Positions 10,121 through 21,739 of a stretch of DNA of 64,000 bases are shown here, one piece after another. Where the stretch lies: positions 42,635 to 106,634 of the forward strand of contig JASPKZ010010227.1 of the NCBI GenBank assembly GCA_030220185.1, read 5' to 3'. Source of the stretch: Diploptera punctata (taxonomy: Eukaryota; Arthropoda; Insecta; Blattodea; Blaberidae). Positions within the stretch are counted from its first letter, which is position 1. Each line of letters opens with the position of its first letter. The position numbers and the translations under genes are program-made. The notes under the pieces are model-generated. The model saw nothing but the letters and a program-made list of their open reading frames with translations, did no database searches and was not told where the DNA came from.

Positions 10121-11130
10121 TTGAGAAGACTGACCTTTTAGGTAAATATTTCATAACTTAATAATAAAGTTGAGGAGACTGACCTTTTAGGTAAATATTT
10201 CATAACTTAATAATAAAGTTGAGGAGACTGACCTTTTGGGTAAATATTTCATAACTTAATAATAAAGTTGAGGAGACTGACCTTTTAGGTAAATATTTCA
10301 TAACTTAATAATAAAGTTGAGGAGACTGACCTTTTAGGTAAATATTTCATAACTTAATAATAAAGTTGAGGAGACTGACCTTTTAGGTAAATATTTCATA
10401 ACTTAATAATAAAGTTGAGGAGACTGACCTTTTAGGTAAATATTTCATAACTTAATAATAAAGTTGAGGAGACTGACCTTTCAGGTAAATATTTCATAAC
10501 TTAATAATAAAGTTGAGGAGACTGACCTTTTGGGTAAATATTTCATAACTTAATAATAAAGTTGAGGAGACTGACCTTTTAGGTAAATATTTCATAACTT
10601 AATAATAAAGTTGAGGAGACTGACCTTTTGGGTAAATATTTCATAACTTAATAATAAAGTTGAGGAGACTGACCTTTTAGGTAAATATTTCATAACTTAA
10701 TAATAAAGTTGAGGAGACTGACCTTTAGGTAAATATTTCATAACTTAATAATAAAGTTGAGGAGACTGACCTTTTAGGTAAATATTTCATAACTTAATAA
10801 TAAGGTTGAGGAGACTGACCTTTTAGGTAAATATTTCATAACTTAATAATAAAGTTGAGGAGACTGACCTTTTGGGTAAATATTTCATAACTTAATAATA
10901 AAGTTGAGGAGACTGACCTTTTAGGTAAATATTTCATAACTTAATAATAAAGTTGAGGAGACTGACGTTTTAGGTAAATATTTCATAACTTAATAATAAA
11001 GTTGAGGAGACTGACCTTTTAGGTAAATATTTCATAACTTAATAATAAAGTTGAGGAGACTGACCTTTTGGGTAAATATTTCATAACTTAATAATAAAGT
11101 TGAGGAGACTGACCTTTTAGGTAAATATTT
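10121..11130 (+). repeat. 49-bp tandem array, about 21 copies
   Basis: The unit is TTGAGGAGACTGACC...AGGTAAATATTTCATAACTTAATAATAAAG, spaced 49 bp (starts at 10121, 10170, 10219, 10268...11100). One unit is a base shorter near 10725. Units differ by a few substitutions (TTTT[A/G]GG). The unit equals the inverted arm plus core of the enclosing foldback element. Confidence 0.95.
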
Positions 11131-11840
11131 CATAATTTTATATATTAACTTTATTAAGTTGAGGAGACGGACCTTTTAGGTAAATATTTCATAATTTTAT
11201 ATATCAACTTTATTAAGTTGAGGAGACGGACCTTTTAGGTAAATATTTCATAATTTTATATATCAACTTTATTAAGTTGAGGAAATTATATATTAACTTT
11301 ATTAAGTTGAGGAGACGGACCTTTCAGGTAAATATTTCATAATTTTATATATCAACTTTATTAAGTTGAGGATATTATATATTAACTTTAGGCCTATTAA
11401 GTTGAGGAGACGGACCTTTTAGGTAAATATTTCATAATTTTATATATTAACTTTATTAAGTTGAGGAGATTATATATTAACTTTATTAAGTTGAGGAGAC
11501 GGACCTTTCAGGTAAATATTTCATAATTTTATATATCAACTTTATTAAGTTGAGGTGATTATATATTAACTTTATTAAGTTGAGGAGACGGACCTTTCAG
11601 GTAAATATTTCATAATTTTATATATCAACTTTATTAAGTTGAGGAGATTATATATTAACTTTAGGCCTATTAAGTTGAGGAGACGGACCTTTTAGGTAAA
11701 TATTTCATAATTTTATATATTAACTTTATTAAGTTGAGGAGACGGACCTTAAAGGTAAATATTTCATAATTTCATATATTAACTTTATTAACTTGAGGAG
11801 ACGGACCTTTCAGGTAAATATTTCATAATTGTATATAGGC
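11131..11840 (+). repeat. second-order array of about 59-bp units
   Basis: Units read GACGGACC instead of GACTGACC and add TTTTATATATTAACTTTATTAAG, giving a 59-bp period (starts 11159, 11218, 11277). Shorter half-units of about 30 bp are interspersed (e.g. 11277-11306). This looks like an older or separately homogenised block. Confidence 0.85.
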
Positions 11841-12049
11841 TATTAATTTTCGTTTAACTGACTAAGCTGCACCTTGTATTTAGATTTTTTATTCATATAT
11901 TTTCAACCCCAGTTTGTTAGCCGCTAATTCTAGTGACATAAAGGTTGTCTGATCTACCAATTATGTCAGTGTCTTCGGGAAAAATTAAATCAGAGGTTCT
12001 AATTTAGGCTTGAAGTTCTTTTACAAGCCAAAAAAAAAAAATCAGATTC

Positions 12050-12170
12050 GGAACACACGGAGTGGAGTCCATTCTAGAGGAATCGACATCGGCGGGGTTT
12101 GAGTCAGCGATCTCTGGGACCAAAAAACAAGGAACATAATCCTTAGACCACCGATGCCGATGTGAGAGAA
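12050..12170 (-). mobile_element. tRNA-derived SINE, family 3 (partial)
   Basis: Minus-strand head with CGGTGGTCTAAGGATTATGTTCC-type A-box context and a degenerate B box. Relatives at 31808 (+) and 58740 (-). Confidence 0.55.
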
Positions 12171-12342
12171 TGTAATAAGTTAATATATAAATATAGTTTG
12201 GGAAGAGTCTGAACTGTGCCAGCTTTCACAGGTGTGTGCACACGCACGAGGGGAGATGTTAGGGGTAGCGGATGTTGACCAGACGAGGGAGGAAAAGGAA
12301 TTCTATCACGTTTCATCACAAACACTGATAGAATGCCCCTTT

Positions 12343-12343
12343 C

Positions 12344-12401
<58 letters not shown>

Positions 12402-12410
12402 TAATAAAGG
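12343..12410 (+). repeat. (TAA)n microsatellite
   Basis: About 20 TAA/AAT units with one CAA interruption near the end. Confidence 0.95.
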
Positions 12411-12533
12411 TTTTTGTTTTAGGTGGTAGAATTAAGACCTTAAGATCTTATCTACCACTCAACCAGGTTAAAAAAAATACAAAATAGTCTTATATGGATC
12501 CTTCACTATTAAAATTCCAATAGAAAAACGCAG

Positions 12534-12687
12534 AGAGTTTAATATTGAAACACACATGGCGTTTATTGACTTGAAAAAGGCATTTGACAAAGTAAATAGA
12601 AACAAATTATAGAGTTTAATATTGAAACACACATGGCGTTTATTGACTTGAAAAAGGCATTTGACAAAGTAAATAGAAACAAATTAT
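12534..12687 (+). repeat. 77-bp tandem duplication within the LINE
   Basis: AGAGTTTAATATTGAAACAC... occurs at 12534 and again at 12611, two near-identical copies. A recent local duplication, or possibly an assembly artefact. Confidence 0.85.
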
Positions 12688-12752
12688 TAGAAATCCTCAA
12701 ATATGATGGAATCCCAGACCAACTGATAAAAGCTATATATGATATTTATAAG

Positions 12753-13423
12753 GACTATTTAACTCATGCCCCAAATAGCAGTCAATGACCAATCACATTT
12801 CAATGAATTTTGATTTACAACCAATCACAGTTGTTTTTCACCTCGATTTTATCACTTTCATTCTACCAAGTGGCTCCCAGATTGTATATATAGTGCACGA
12901 ATATAACCAGATTCTACTTGCGAGATATAATAGAAAAACATTCTAAGCAATTGATTATACCATAAAAAAAAAGAAACCACTGTTTGCACTTTCTTAAATG
13001 TATTATTTCCCAGGAATTAACGTTGCAGAAAAATATAATTGACATATTTACATCATAGGACATCAGAAATGAATTAATAACCTGTAATTATGTGTTTCAT
13101 TTTTTGTCCATTAGGGTGCACTCTAAACAATATTGCGATTCTATTTGGCAATAAATATGATCTGGTTGCAGTGATGAACAAATAAAACATACCGCTTCTC
13201 ATTTGTTTTCAAACATCGCTGTTTACATTAAATATATACATTTTTAAAGTAACTATAGGCCTATTTAAATAATGATTTGTGAGTAAACAGCTTAATTTGA
13301 TTCGTTAAATAGTCCTAACAAATGCCACTCTTGATTTTCAAATTCTCTAGATAAATTCACTCCTCACTTCGTGAGTCGTGAATTTATCGATAATTTGGAA
13401 ATATCTCGTGGCATTACTTATGA
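12753..13423 (+). mobile_element. unclassified 'GA-target' element, copy 1
   Basis: Starts GACTATTTAACTCATGCCCC and ends GTGGCATTACTTATGA. Near the 3' end is a long hairpin (about 13320-13420) built from GATTTTCAAATTCTCTAGATAAATTC and its complement across TTCGTGAGTC. Non-coding, 671 bp. Inserted in a LINE frame, which lets the empty site be read. Confidence 0.8.
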
Positions 13424-13769
13424 TAATTATGTCCAAGTTAAGAATGAAAATAAAATCTCTGAATGCAGACCAATTAATTAAGGAATTGCTTGCTACCCTA
13501 GGAGGAAAATTAGTGACGGTCATAAGAACCTGTCCTATTTACGGTAGCCAAGTTCAGCTAACTGCGGCACATATGGATGGGAATTTCTAGAAGACTCAAT
13601 GCCAATGACATGGAAGAACCCGGACAAGAGTTTAAAATAAATTTGACAACATTTTAGGGGTGATATCTAAGAATATTCGAGAATAATTCCACTGAAGATA
13701 CACCCACTGTGGTCAGTTAAGTCCAAATGTATCCAATCAGATATATTGTAAGAAAAATCGTTGTAAGCG

Positions 13770-14590
13770 TTCCCGAGGAATGAATTATCATTCAATTGCC
13801 ATGGCTTCGTCTTCAAGATCGTAGAACCATCCATTCCCTATGCCTTCTCTATAACATATTACACACATCATTACCTTATTTATCACACCGCTTCACTAAA
13901 CTCTCTGATACACATAACTTAAATACCCGATCCCTTGAGCACATTGTCATTTATATCCCTCCTCATCATACTACCTATTATTCGAAATCTTTTACAGTTT
14001 CTCTTGTTAGAACATGGAATTAACCTCCACCCTATGTCAGAGACTGCCAAACTTTACCATCTTTCAGAAACAAATTGAAAATAAAATTACTAACAGAAAC
14101 AACTCACTAATATTACTTTTTAAGAATTAATAATGTGTTTTTGCATTATTTAATAAAAATAGACTTAGGATTTGATAATATATTTACCTAATGCCTTGTA
14201 TAAAAAGCATAGATTAATTCATTGTAGTTTATTACTTTCTTTGTATTTTTTTTTTCTTTTCTTTTTATGTATAGTAGATTCGAGCTGTTATTCCTTTTTG
14301 TATTCATTGTATCATTAATTTAATTTTAATTTTATTTAGTTTCATTGTATTATTAGACATTATTTTCATTATTATTCAATTTGACAGATAATTAATTGTT
14401 CAATATGACTATTATTGTATTTTTTTTGTATTCATATGTAACATATGTTTGTCCTGTTCAATATGACTATTATTGTAATTTTTTTTTGTATTCATATGTA
14501 ACATATGTTTGTCCTGGTGAGTGGAAGAGAAAGCCACATGGCCTTAACTCCACCAGGCTAAATAAATCTATTCTAATTATCCGGAAGGTG
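13770..14590 (+). mobile_element. CR1/Jockey-like LINE ORF2 C-terminus and 3' UTR
   Basis: Encodes L-Q-D-R-R-T-I-H-S-L-C-L-L-Y-N-I-L, S-L-P-Y-L-S-H-R-F and Y-Y-S-K-S-F-T-V-S (13796-14023), then R-N-K-L-K-I-K-L-L after a frame break. This is a familiar C-terminus of CR1/Jockey-type LINEs. The 3' end is around GGCTAAATAAATC. The UTR holds a 58-bp duplication (14398/14456). Confidence 0.7.
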
Positions 14591-15082
14591 AAACTTATTT
14601 TATTTAACGATATGTTGGAATAGGCAGATACTCTCGACCATACAGTAAACAGACAAGACACTTTTCGGAACACAGAATGACCAAAATACTTATCCGATAG
14701 GTACTTACATTTTAATCCGACATAACATTTTATAATGAGATAACGAAATAAATGTATCGTTATTCGGAAGTGATAAAGTTGCGAGTGCCGAATAATTCAT
14801 TCCTGCCGAGCACCAAACAGTGGAATCTTGTGAAAGTTAGATAAATAAGTAATTAACCCCACTAAATAAGTTTCTTATTTGTTGATGTCGCTCTCCTCTT
14901 AAATCCTCTGTTACACCTGTGATAATTGTCGTTGCTCATCGAATCCCAAAAGAATCTGAGAACACTAGTCCGGAGCCAATATACTCATTTTAGAGCCGAA
15001 CAATAAGGATTCCACATCCGTTCAAAACCCAAATGAACCAAAACCCCTGTTCACATGGTATATCTACAATAAATTATACAAG

Positions 15083-15472
15083 AGCATATAACAGAAATTT
15101 AGAAAATTCAAACTATGCTAACCACCTATTCCAATTTAATCATTGTTTCGATCCAAATTTTGAAATTTTACATATTTGTGATAAGGGTAAGAAGTTAGAT
15201 CTTTTGGAGCTGTGTAGAAATTAATAAGTTTAAAAGTAGTAAAAAACTTAAATTCTCAACTTGATTTGAATGAATCCCCTTTGTTAAATTTAAAAATTTA
15301 AATAAATATTGTTGTATTGTTGCTTAGATCAGTTGGAACACAATTCATAATTTGTTAACATGTCTGAAGAAGGTACAGTGTACCGAAACAGCTGTCATTG
15401 AATTATATAATAAATATGAAAATCAAATAAAACTAAGTTTTATTTTTATTTAATTAATAAAATTATTATTTA
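15083..15472 (+). mobile_element. PLE 3' end, second copy of the 4-kb family
   Basis: Near-identical to 4618-4990: a GIY-YIG C-terminal remnant (R-A-Y-N-R-N-L-E-N-S-N-Y-A-N-H), hammerhead and AT-rich arm. 5' truncated at 15083. A GAGGC/GAGC indel shifts the frame near 15207. Confidence 0.85.
15364..15396 (+). ncRNA. hammerhead ribozyme core (PLE end)
   Basis: Same core as at 4893: CTGAAGA (15364-15370), GGTAC/GTACC stem II, GAAA (15385-15388), palindromic ACAGCTGT, C15396. Every core base is preserved although the neighbouring coding frame is broken. Confidence 0.8.
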
Positions 15473-15639
15473 CAATGTATATTGATTTACTCCAGATTTA
15501 TATTTAAAATATAAAATGTAGAAGATAGAATATAGAAAAATGAAAATAAAACTTCTAATGACATAGATTACATTATTTTAATTCAATGCCCAAGGTTGTC
15601 ATTTATGATGTTCTCTCAATCCAGGAGAGAATTGTAATT

Positions 15640-15760
15640 GTAACTCCTTTTTTTTAATTATATGCAACTTTCCTCATTAGATGATTGCCTCAAGGACAAA
15701 GTGATACCAGACAATTAATTTTTTTTTAAATTGACGAAATACATTTGTAAATACATTGAA
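15640..15760 (-). repeat. unclassified repeat shared with 59340-59445
   Basis: The CTTTCCTCATTAGATGATTGCCTCAAGGAC block is the reverse complement of sequence at 59400-59440. Family unknown. Confidence 0.6.
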
Positions 15761-16034
15761 AAATTTCAAATTGTAATTGAAGTATACATACTATGAAGTA
15801 GAAATTTTGTAAATATGGTTTCTTAAAATTGAAATTGATCCTCTAATGGCAGCGATGGCAATTTTAGAAAGATACACCCTGTCCAAATCTAAAGAATTCC
15901 CAAATTTAGCTAAGAATCCTGGTATAGTACCTCTTGAGCCTGGAAGACGGTGTTACACTGCTCCGATGATATGATGGGTAATGATGACAGTGGTGCTCCA
16001 GGAGAGAACTTAATCCTACGCTTAATCTATGGCG

Positions 16035-16235
16035 AATATGAATGATGATGATTATGATCGCCATATAATGTTCAGCGACCGTTTACGCCTTAAAGTTTTC
16101 TGATATGTGTCTTACAGATGAGGAAAAATCCCGAAAAAAAGCCTTACCCAGGAAACCTGTCCCGACCGCGGATCGAACCAGAGCTCGCTGCATGACAAGG
16201 CAACACGCTATCTCGAGACCATACTGGTGCACTAA
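16035..16235 (-). mobile_element. SINE family 1, minus copy
   Basis: The antisense head (GGCAACACGCTATCTCGAGACC) is at 16198-16225, with body toward 16040. Diverged. Confidence 0.7.
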
Positions 16236-16499
16236 TACTGGAGAAAAATAATTATTTAACAATAAGTAATTGTATAAGTGTTTCACGCTCCTTTTACGTA
16301 GTCTAGCCTTAGACATGAAAAAACTACGTTTTAGGCACCTAAAACAGATTACAAAATCGTATAATTTGGTAGGCCTACTTTTCTATAATATTAGGCAAGA
16401 AAGAATATGTTTTGTTATCTAAAATGGGCCACAAAACGTTTTGTTATGCAGGGAAGTGAACGTTTTTACACTTTTATGTAACTGTGTCCCTAAGATATT

Positions 16500-16985
16500 T
16501 TCATAATTAAAATAAAAACAAATGAAAATTTATAAGAGCACAATACAGAATATTTTGTCATATGGAAGTGAAACTTGATCTTTGACGGAATTACAAAAGA
16601 ATAAAATTAGAACAGTTGAATTTGATTATTTTAGAAGAAGCCTCCAAAAAACAAGACAGGATAAAATAAGAAATGAATTCCTGTGGAGAGAAATGAATGT
16701 CACCACATCTGTTGTTAAGAGGATTGAAAATCAAACGATTAAATGGTATGGCCATGTACAAAGAATGGAAAATGAAAGATGGCCAAAAAATATATACCAA
16801 TGGTCACCCCCTGGAAGAAATAAAACGTGGCAGACCAAGATGGAAATGGAAAACCTACGTCAGAACTATAATGGATGATAGGAATTCGGAAGAGGGAGAT
16901 TGGAATGATAGAGATAAATGGAAACTGAAGACGGCAAACCTATAAGTGGGGGGAAAGCCGAAGAAGAAGAAGAAGAAGAAGAAAA
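16500..16985 (+). mobile_element. LINE fragment, (GAA)n-tailed family
   Basis: Relative of 8020-8695. Open reading at 16582-16878 shows W-R-E-M-N-V-T-T-S-V-V-K-R and K-W-Y-G-H-V-Q-R-M. It ends in an AAGAAGAAGAAG tail to 16982. Confidence 0.8.
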
Positions 16986-17099
16986 TAAAAACATAATTCA
17001 GACAAGTCGTGCCACTGTAAGGACGGGTGATGTGTGGCAAGCAAAAATACCTATGAAGTGAGAGGTTAAACTGCATTAATGAAATATAATGGAATTGTT

Positions 17100-17235
17100 A
17101 TTGTTATTATTAAATAACTCACTGGAACTATCATGACCGCTCGATCATATGATATCCATATCATGCGTCCCTATCCTGAGCTAATATTTTACAATAATCC
17201 CCTGTATAATCTACTTCCCTCAAATCACGGTTAAT
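17100..17235 (-). mobile_element. LINE 3' fragment, dominant family
   Basis: Antisense of the 3' terminus (TAACTCACTGG...CTATCCTGAGC...CTACTTCCCTCAAATCA). It holds a short duplication, ATCATATGATATCCATATCAT. Confidence 0.75.
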
Positions 17236-17305
17236 GCTATTCTACCGTCTGTAGCAAGAATTAATAGGCCCACATAATATACATAGGCCCAAACTATAAT
17301 GTATT

Positions 17306-17749
17306 GACTATTTAACTCATGCCCCAAATGGGAGTCAATGACCAATCACGTTTCAATGATTTCTGTTTTACAACCAATCAGAGTCGTGTTTCACCAAATA
17401 TTTATCAGTGTTATGATTACCATATTAAAGAAAGCTCCTCCTTACAATATTGCGTTCCTTTGGCAATAAATAGTATGATCTGGTTGCAGTGATAAACAAA
17501 AGAAGCAGTAGAAGCGTACCTATCGTTTCTCATTTGTTTTCAAACATCGCCGTTTACATTAAATATATAAATATTTTAAAATAACTATAGTTAAATAATG
17601 ATTTGTGAGTAAACAGCTTAATTTTATTCGTTAAATAGTCCTAACAAATGCCACTCTTGATTTCCAAATTCTCTAGATAAATTCACTCCTCACTTCGTGA
17701 GTCGTGAATTTATCGATAATTTGGAAATCACTCGTGGCATTACTTATGA
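17306..17749 (+). mobile_element. GA-target element, copy 2 (internally deleted)
   Basis: Same ends as copy 1 (GACTATTTAACTCATGCC...GCATTACTTATGA) and the same terminal hairpin, but 444 bp because of an internal deletion. Confidence 0.8.
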
Positions 17750-17762
17750 AAATTTAATCTGA

Positions 17763-18150
17763 TCTAATATATAAAAATGAATGTTTGTTTGTTTGTACTT
17801 TATGCGCGGCCATACCGTTGATCCGATTGTGATAGGACGTCTTGCAAAATCTTCAGGAGATTCCCGGGATGAACATAGGCTATAAGAGAGTTGTGATACT
17901 CAACTCCTACACCCTTAAAAATCGCCCTTTGTAGTGGAAAACGTGAAAAAAGTAGCTCTTTGGACGCTTAAAATGGCTTACGCTGCCTAATACATAACAA
18001 ATACACAAAATTAATGTAGGCCTACACAGAATTGAATATTTCAAAAAGCTCTACAAAAAAGTCTGCGAGAGCATATGTTTATCTCTTACGGATAACTCAC
18101 AATAACCATTTTTGTCTTTCATTGATACTAAGACTCCCTGGCTCGATTAT
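17763..18150 (+). mobile_element. Helitron-like 5' part
   Basis: Starts TCTAATATATAAAAATGAAT after an A and shares several blocks with 1628-2280. The 3' end is not recognised, so probably truncated. Confidence 0.5.
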
Positions 18151-18179
18151 ACAGGTAACAAAAATTAAAATTAAATTTA

Positions 18180-18865
18180 CAAATTTGAAAGAAACTGAAA
18201 ACTTAGTTACCTATTAACAATATCAAAAAGCAATTATAACTCAGTCCCCTAAAAAAGTTAATTAACGCCCCTGACTAGTATAATATTAGGAAATAAGAAT
18301 GACATTTACACGTAAAAGAATCACACGTGTAAAATTACCAAAATATTCATAGATGTGTTGAAAGAACTTACATAATTTCAGGAATTCCCAAGGGCGTAAA
18401 CCCCCCTCTCAAGGAACATATGATGAACGAATAGCATTTAATGTAACATGTGTACTTAAACTGTGTAAAGTGGAGTGGATGAATTTCTAGGCGGGGCCAA
18501 AGCCTTTTTAAACGAGAACGCGTAACAAAATTTCCTACTCTACTCTGCATTAAAATATACACTGCTCTGCGATCGCCGATACAGCCTAATTCGGAATCTT
18601 CAGCGATGTCGCGAAACTTAAGATACATTTTATTAACTTAAAACAAATTTAGTCTACTAAAATTTGGACTTTGATATTTCGAATAACGCGCACGTGGATT
18701 TAGAGTAAATTCGTCTACTTCACTCCTGGATATTAATTGTAATAGAAAGGATTGTGTTTTCTGTAAACAAATAGCGTAAAACTCATTCAAAAACTGAAAT
18801 GATAAGTTTAAATTATTTCGAATTATAAAAATTAATATTACATCCTGAGATCTCATTAGCTCACC
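18180..18865. other. unassigned; weak minus-strand coding-like stretch
   Basis: The minus strand of 18368-18628 is open and includes D-I-A-E-D-S-E-L-G-C-I-G-D-R-R-A-V. It resembles something repetitive I cannot name. I do not call a gene. Confidence 0.35.
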
Positions 18866-19260
18866 GACTAGCGAACCGCCACACATCTCATTCTTGGTCC
18901 CCTCCCAATTGGGCGTTTTCCCTCTGGTTTTCCTACAAGAAGATTCCATGTCCCTATTTTATTCTCCATTCGTGTCATATGTCCTGCCTCTTGCAGTCTA
19001 CGAGGCTTAACTCTTCGTATCACATCTGGTTTTTTTTTTATAGAGATCATGTAGCTTACTGTTATGAAGTCTTCTCGATTCACCTGTCTGTTCATCTGTT
19101 TTTGGTCCAAACCTTCTCCAAAGAACTTTATTCTCAAATACTCTTAATATTTTCACCTCCCTTGAAGTAAAATTCCGTGTTTCGCATCAATAAATGTAAC
19201 TGGGAGAATAACAGTTTTATGTATTTTCAGTTTAATGTTTTTTTAGAGAAGCTGGGACAA
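18866..19260 (-). mobile_element. LINE fragment, dominant family
   Basis: Antisense copy of the C-terminal region (TTGGGCGTTTTCCCTCTGGTT; TTCACCTGTCTGTTCATC), with frameshifts. Confidence 0.8.
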
Positions 19261-19299
19261 GAGTTCTTATAATGCATGATAACAGCATTTCCAGAATTG

Positions 19300-19303
19300 A
19301 GCC

Positions 19304-19355
<52 letters not shown>

Positions 19356-19376
19356 TATTATTATTATTATTATTAT
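19300..19376 (+). repeat. (TTA)n microsatellite
   Basis: About 25 ATT units; abuts the 3' tail of a minus-strand LINE. Confidence 0.95.
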
Positions 19377-19535
19377 CTATCTATCTTCGGGTTTTTACAG
19401 CTGCTGCCGTCTTCCCGTGCCAAACCTCCAAAGCCTACGGTCTTGGGCATCTTCGATGCTTAGCCCTCTAGCTTGCATTACTGTCTTCATGTTTTCCTTC
19501 CATGTTAACCTTGGTCTTCCTCTTTTTATTATTAT
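19376..19535 (-). mobile_element. LINE 3' end, 42.9-kb family
   Basis: Antisense of the end found at 42800-42960: R-R-L-W-R-F-G-T-G-R-R-Q-Q-L then a GATAGATAGAT-type tail. Confidence 0.75.
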
Positions 19536-19859
19536 TATTATTTTATTACATATTTTTATAGCAAGGAATATTGTGAAGTGCGTTGCATTTAGACTTAACT
19601 TTCTCTTACTAGAAACTTGACCATTTGGCTGCGTTCCTTTGCCTCATGAACATAACACTAAAACGATATCTATGTATAAACATTTTAGCCAACTCTGGAA
19701 TGTTTCTCTTAATGTAGTTTTTAAAGCATTTGTATGTAACTGATGGTATGAAGTTATTTTACATAATGTAGCAATGTCCTGTTTTCAAGGTTATCTGCCA
19801 AATTAGTTTTATACAAATTATGTTAAAGGAATTTTCAACAGAAAATAATAATTACAAAT

Positions 19860-20025
19860 AGGAATGAGTTGCACAAAGGAATTAAACATAGGCTCAATTC
19901 TGTAAATGCATGCTATTATGTATTACAGGAACTCTTGTCGTCCCAACTTCTCTAAAAAAAGCCATTAAACTGAAAATATATAAAACTCTTATTCCACCCA
20001 ATTTAATTTATATTATATGAATGTA
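19860..20025 (+). mobile_element. LINE scrap, dominant family
   Basis: Matches the N-R-N-E-M-H-K-E-I-K-H-R-L-N-S region and the K-L-K-I-Y-K-T segment, with frameshifts. Confidence 0.7.
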
Positions 20026-20416
20026 AAAAAACGGACATTTGACAAATCAAAGGGTTAACAAGTGAAACAGGCCTATAGTGTTTCCGTAAACCAGCAAAAT
20101 TTAACCATAAATTTGACTTGATGAGGAATTTGTTAATTTATGCAGTTTTTGCGTTACGGAATTTTTAAATGTGCTTTTAATCAAGGTGAATATGTTATAG
20201 ACGCCCGATAGATGGCGTCACGTATCTATTTGCATCTATACGTTTCAAGACGTTTTTCTTACAAGTGAAAAACTCCGAAAAAACATCACTTAGCACACTT
20301 GTCCAGACTGGGGACCGAACCGATGCCCAACATATTATATATACATTTTGGTTCCTTGTAGGCCAGAAGGACCTAAATGTGTGTGTGTATATATATATAT
20401 GCATGCATGCATAGTA

Positions 20417-20742
20417 ATTCTGCCCGAAGGCAGGTCCTTCACTGCAAGCATAGCATGAAAATGCTATGCTTGCAGCTTTACTAGGGAATTGCAGGTGTAG
20501 TAGCTTCCCGTTGCTTTCCACACCGGTGAAGGATGATGATAATGATAAGGGTGATGATTATGATGATGGCCATATGATTTCGGGGACCGTTTGGGCCTTA
20601 ACGTTTTCCTGACATTTGTCTTACAGGTGAGGAAAAACCCCGATAAAAAACTCACTCAGAAAAACTGCCCCGACCGGGGATCGAACCCGGGCCCGCTGCG
20701 AGACAAGGCAGCACGCTACCTCGAGACCACAGCGGTGGACGT
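20417..20742 (-). mobile_element. SINE family 1, long minus copy
   Basis: Antisense head at 20670-20742 (B box antisense GGGATCGAACCCGG). The body runs to GTAATTCTGCCCGAAGG at 20417. The head is better preserved than in most copies. Flanked by (TA)n at 20740-20765. Confidence 0.8.
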
Positions 20743-20765
20743 ATATATATATATATATATATATA

Positions 20766-21179
20766 GCATTTTTTGTCTTTTTTTTCTTCTTTATTGGTTC
20801 TATTTAGCTTTATAACCTTATTTTTTTAGGTCTTAACGAATTTTTTGGCAACTTTACCTTCTTTTGACTACATTCATACCATTTCTATAATCCAAGAACC
20901 CGCATACAGCTCCAATTCCAACTTCTTTTAAAAACGCAATCTAGTTTTACTTTCTAAAGACTCTTCATATTCCAAAGATTTTTGTTCCGCCTTTAAACTA
21001 TTCAACCCTCACAAAATATTTTGTTATTTTTAATCACCAGCCTACTGACGGCGTAAACTATTGTATTTCGACTTTAAATTTTCTAAGAAGTTGCCACTTT
21101 TTGAAAATTACCTCGAGCAGAGGATGAAAGCAGCAAGGTTATCTTCATCCACTCCTTAGCAACTGCAACGCTGTTTACG

Positions 21180-21185
<6 letters not shown>
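20766..21185. other. unassigned sequence
   Basis: No gene seen; T-rich. Confidence 0.45.
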
Positions 21186-21228
<43 letters not shown>

Positions 21229-21253
21229 CTCTCTCTCGTCTCTTCTCTCCTCT

Positions 21254-21309
<56 letters not shown>
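21186..21309 (+). repeat. (CT)n microsatellite
   Basis: Imperfect CT tract of about 120 bp with CCT/GTC interruptions at about 21226-21256. Confidence 0.95.
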
Positions 21310-21311
<2 letters not shown>

Positions 21312-21739
21312 GTTTTTAGGTATTTTGTAGGATATCTTTAGATCTTTTTAAAGTATTTTATAGGTCCTCAACTACCGAACCCTACTGATAATACCTAGTA
21401 ATTGGCTGCCAAGGAGCCTCAATTCGTTCCAGTATACAGCACAGTAGGCGATGTATAGTCTTCGCCGCCTCTTAGTAGACTGCATCCGCGCACTCGTGCG
21501 TAAACAATGACAACAGTTCTTCCATCCTAATTGCACTAAGCTAAGAGCGTATGCAAAGAAAAACAAAAAAAAAGTAGTGTTTTCATGGAAAAGGATAGTG
21601 ACTTTAGAGACACCTGTATTATTATAGGTCTGTCATTATATCGCACCTTGGGAAGAACAGAGCTACAAGTGTAAAAATAGGGTTAAGACTATTATCTGTT
21701 AGAAAAAAATTGCTACAGATTTCTTTCTTTCACAAGTCA

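Larger units (their letters stand above)
10011..11845 (+). mobile_element. PLE-type foldback insertion with amplified arm
   Basis: Flanked by an 11-bp duplication, ATTTTCGTTTA, at 10000-10010 and 11846-11856. The left tail (from 10011) contains TTCCGTTGAGGTATTATTC, shared with 44.35 and 51.3 kb. One left arm (about 10057-10120) reads into the AGCTCCGTCTCCTCAACTT core. The right arm is repeated many times. The entire array therefore lies inside one insertion. Confidence 0.8.
12480..13650 (+). mobile_element. LINE RT fragment interrupted by GA-target element
   Basis: Encodes M-A-F-I-D-L-K-K-A-F-D-K-V-N-R, an RT motif. The frame D-I-Y-K stops at the insertion (12753) and resumes after it (13424) as D-N-Y-V-Q-V-K-N-E-N-K-I-S-E-C-R-P-I-N. 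A 77-bp tandem duplication spans 12534-12687. Confidence 0.75.

Noticed and set aside
10121..11130. CRISPR-like regular array
   Set aside because: Units are contiguous 49-bp tandem copies without unique spacers, in a eukaryotic intron, inside a mobile insertion.
18368..18628. Host gene on the minus strand
   Set aside because: An 86-codon open stretch, but no splice context and the phrase feels repeat-derived; left unassigned.
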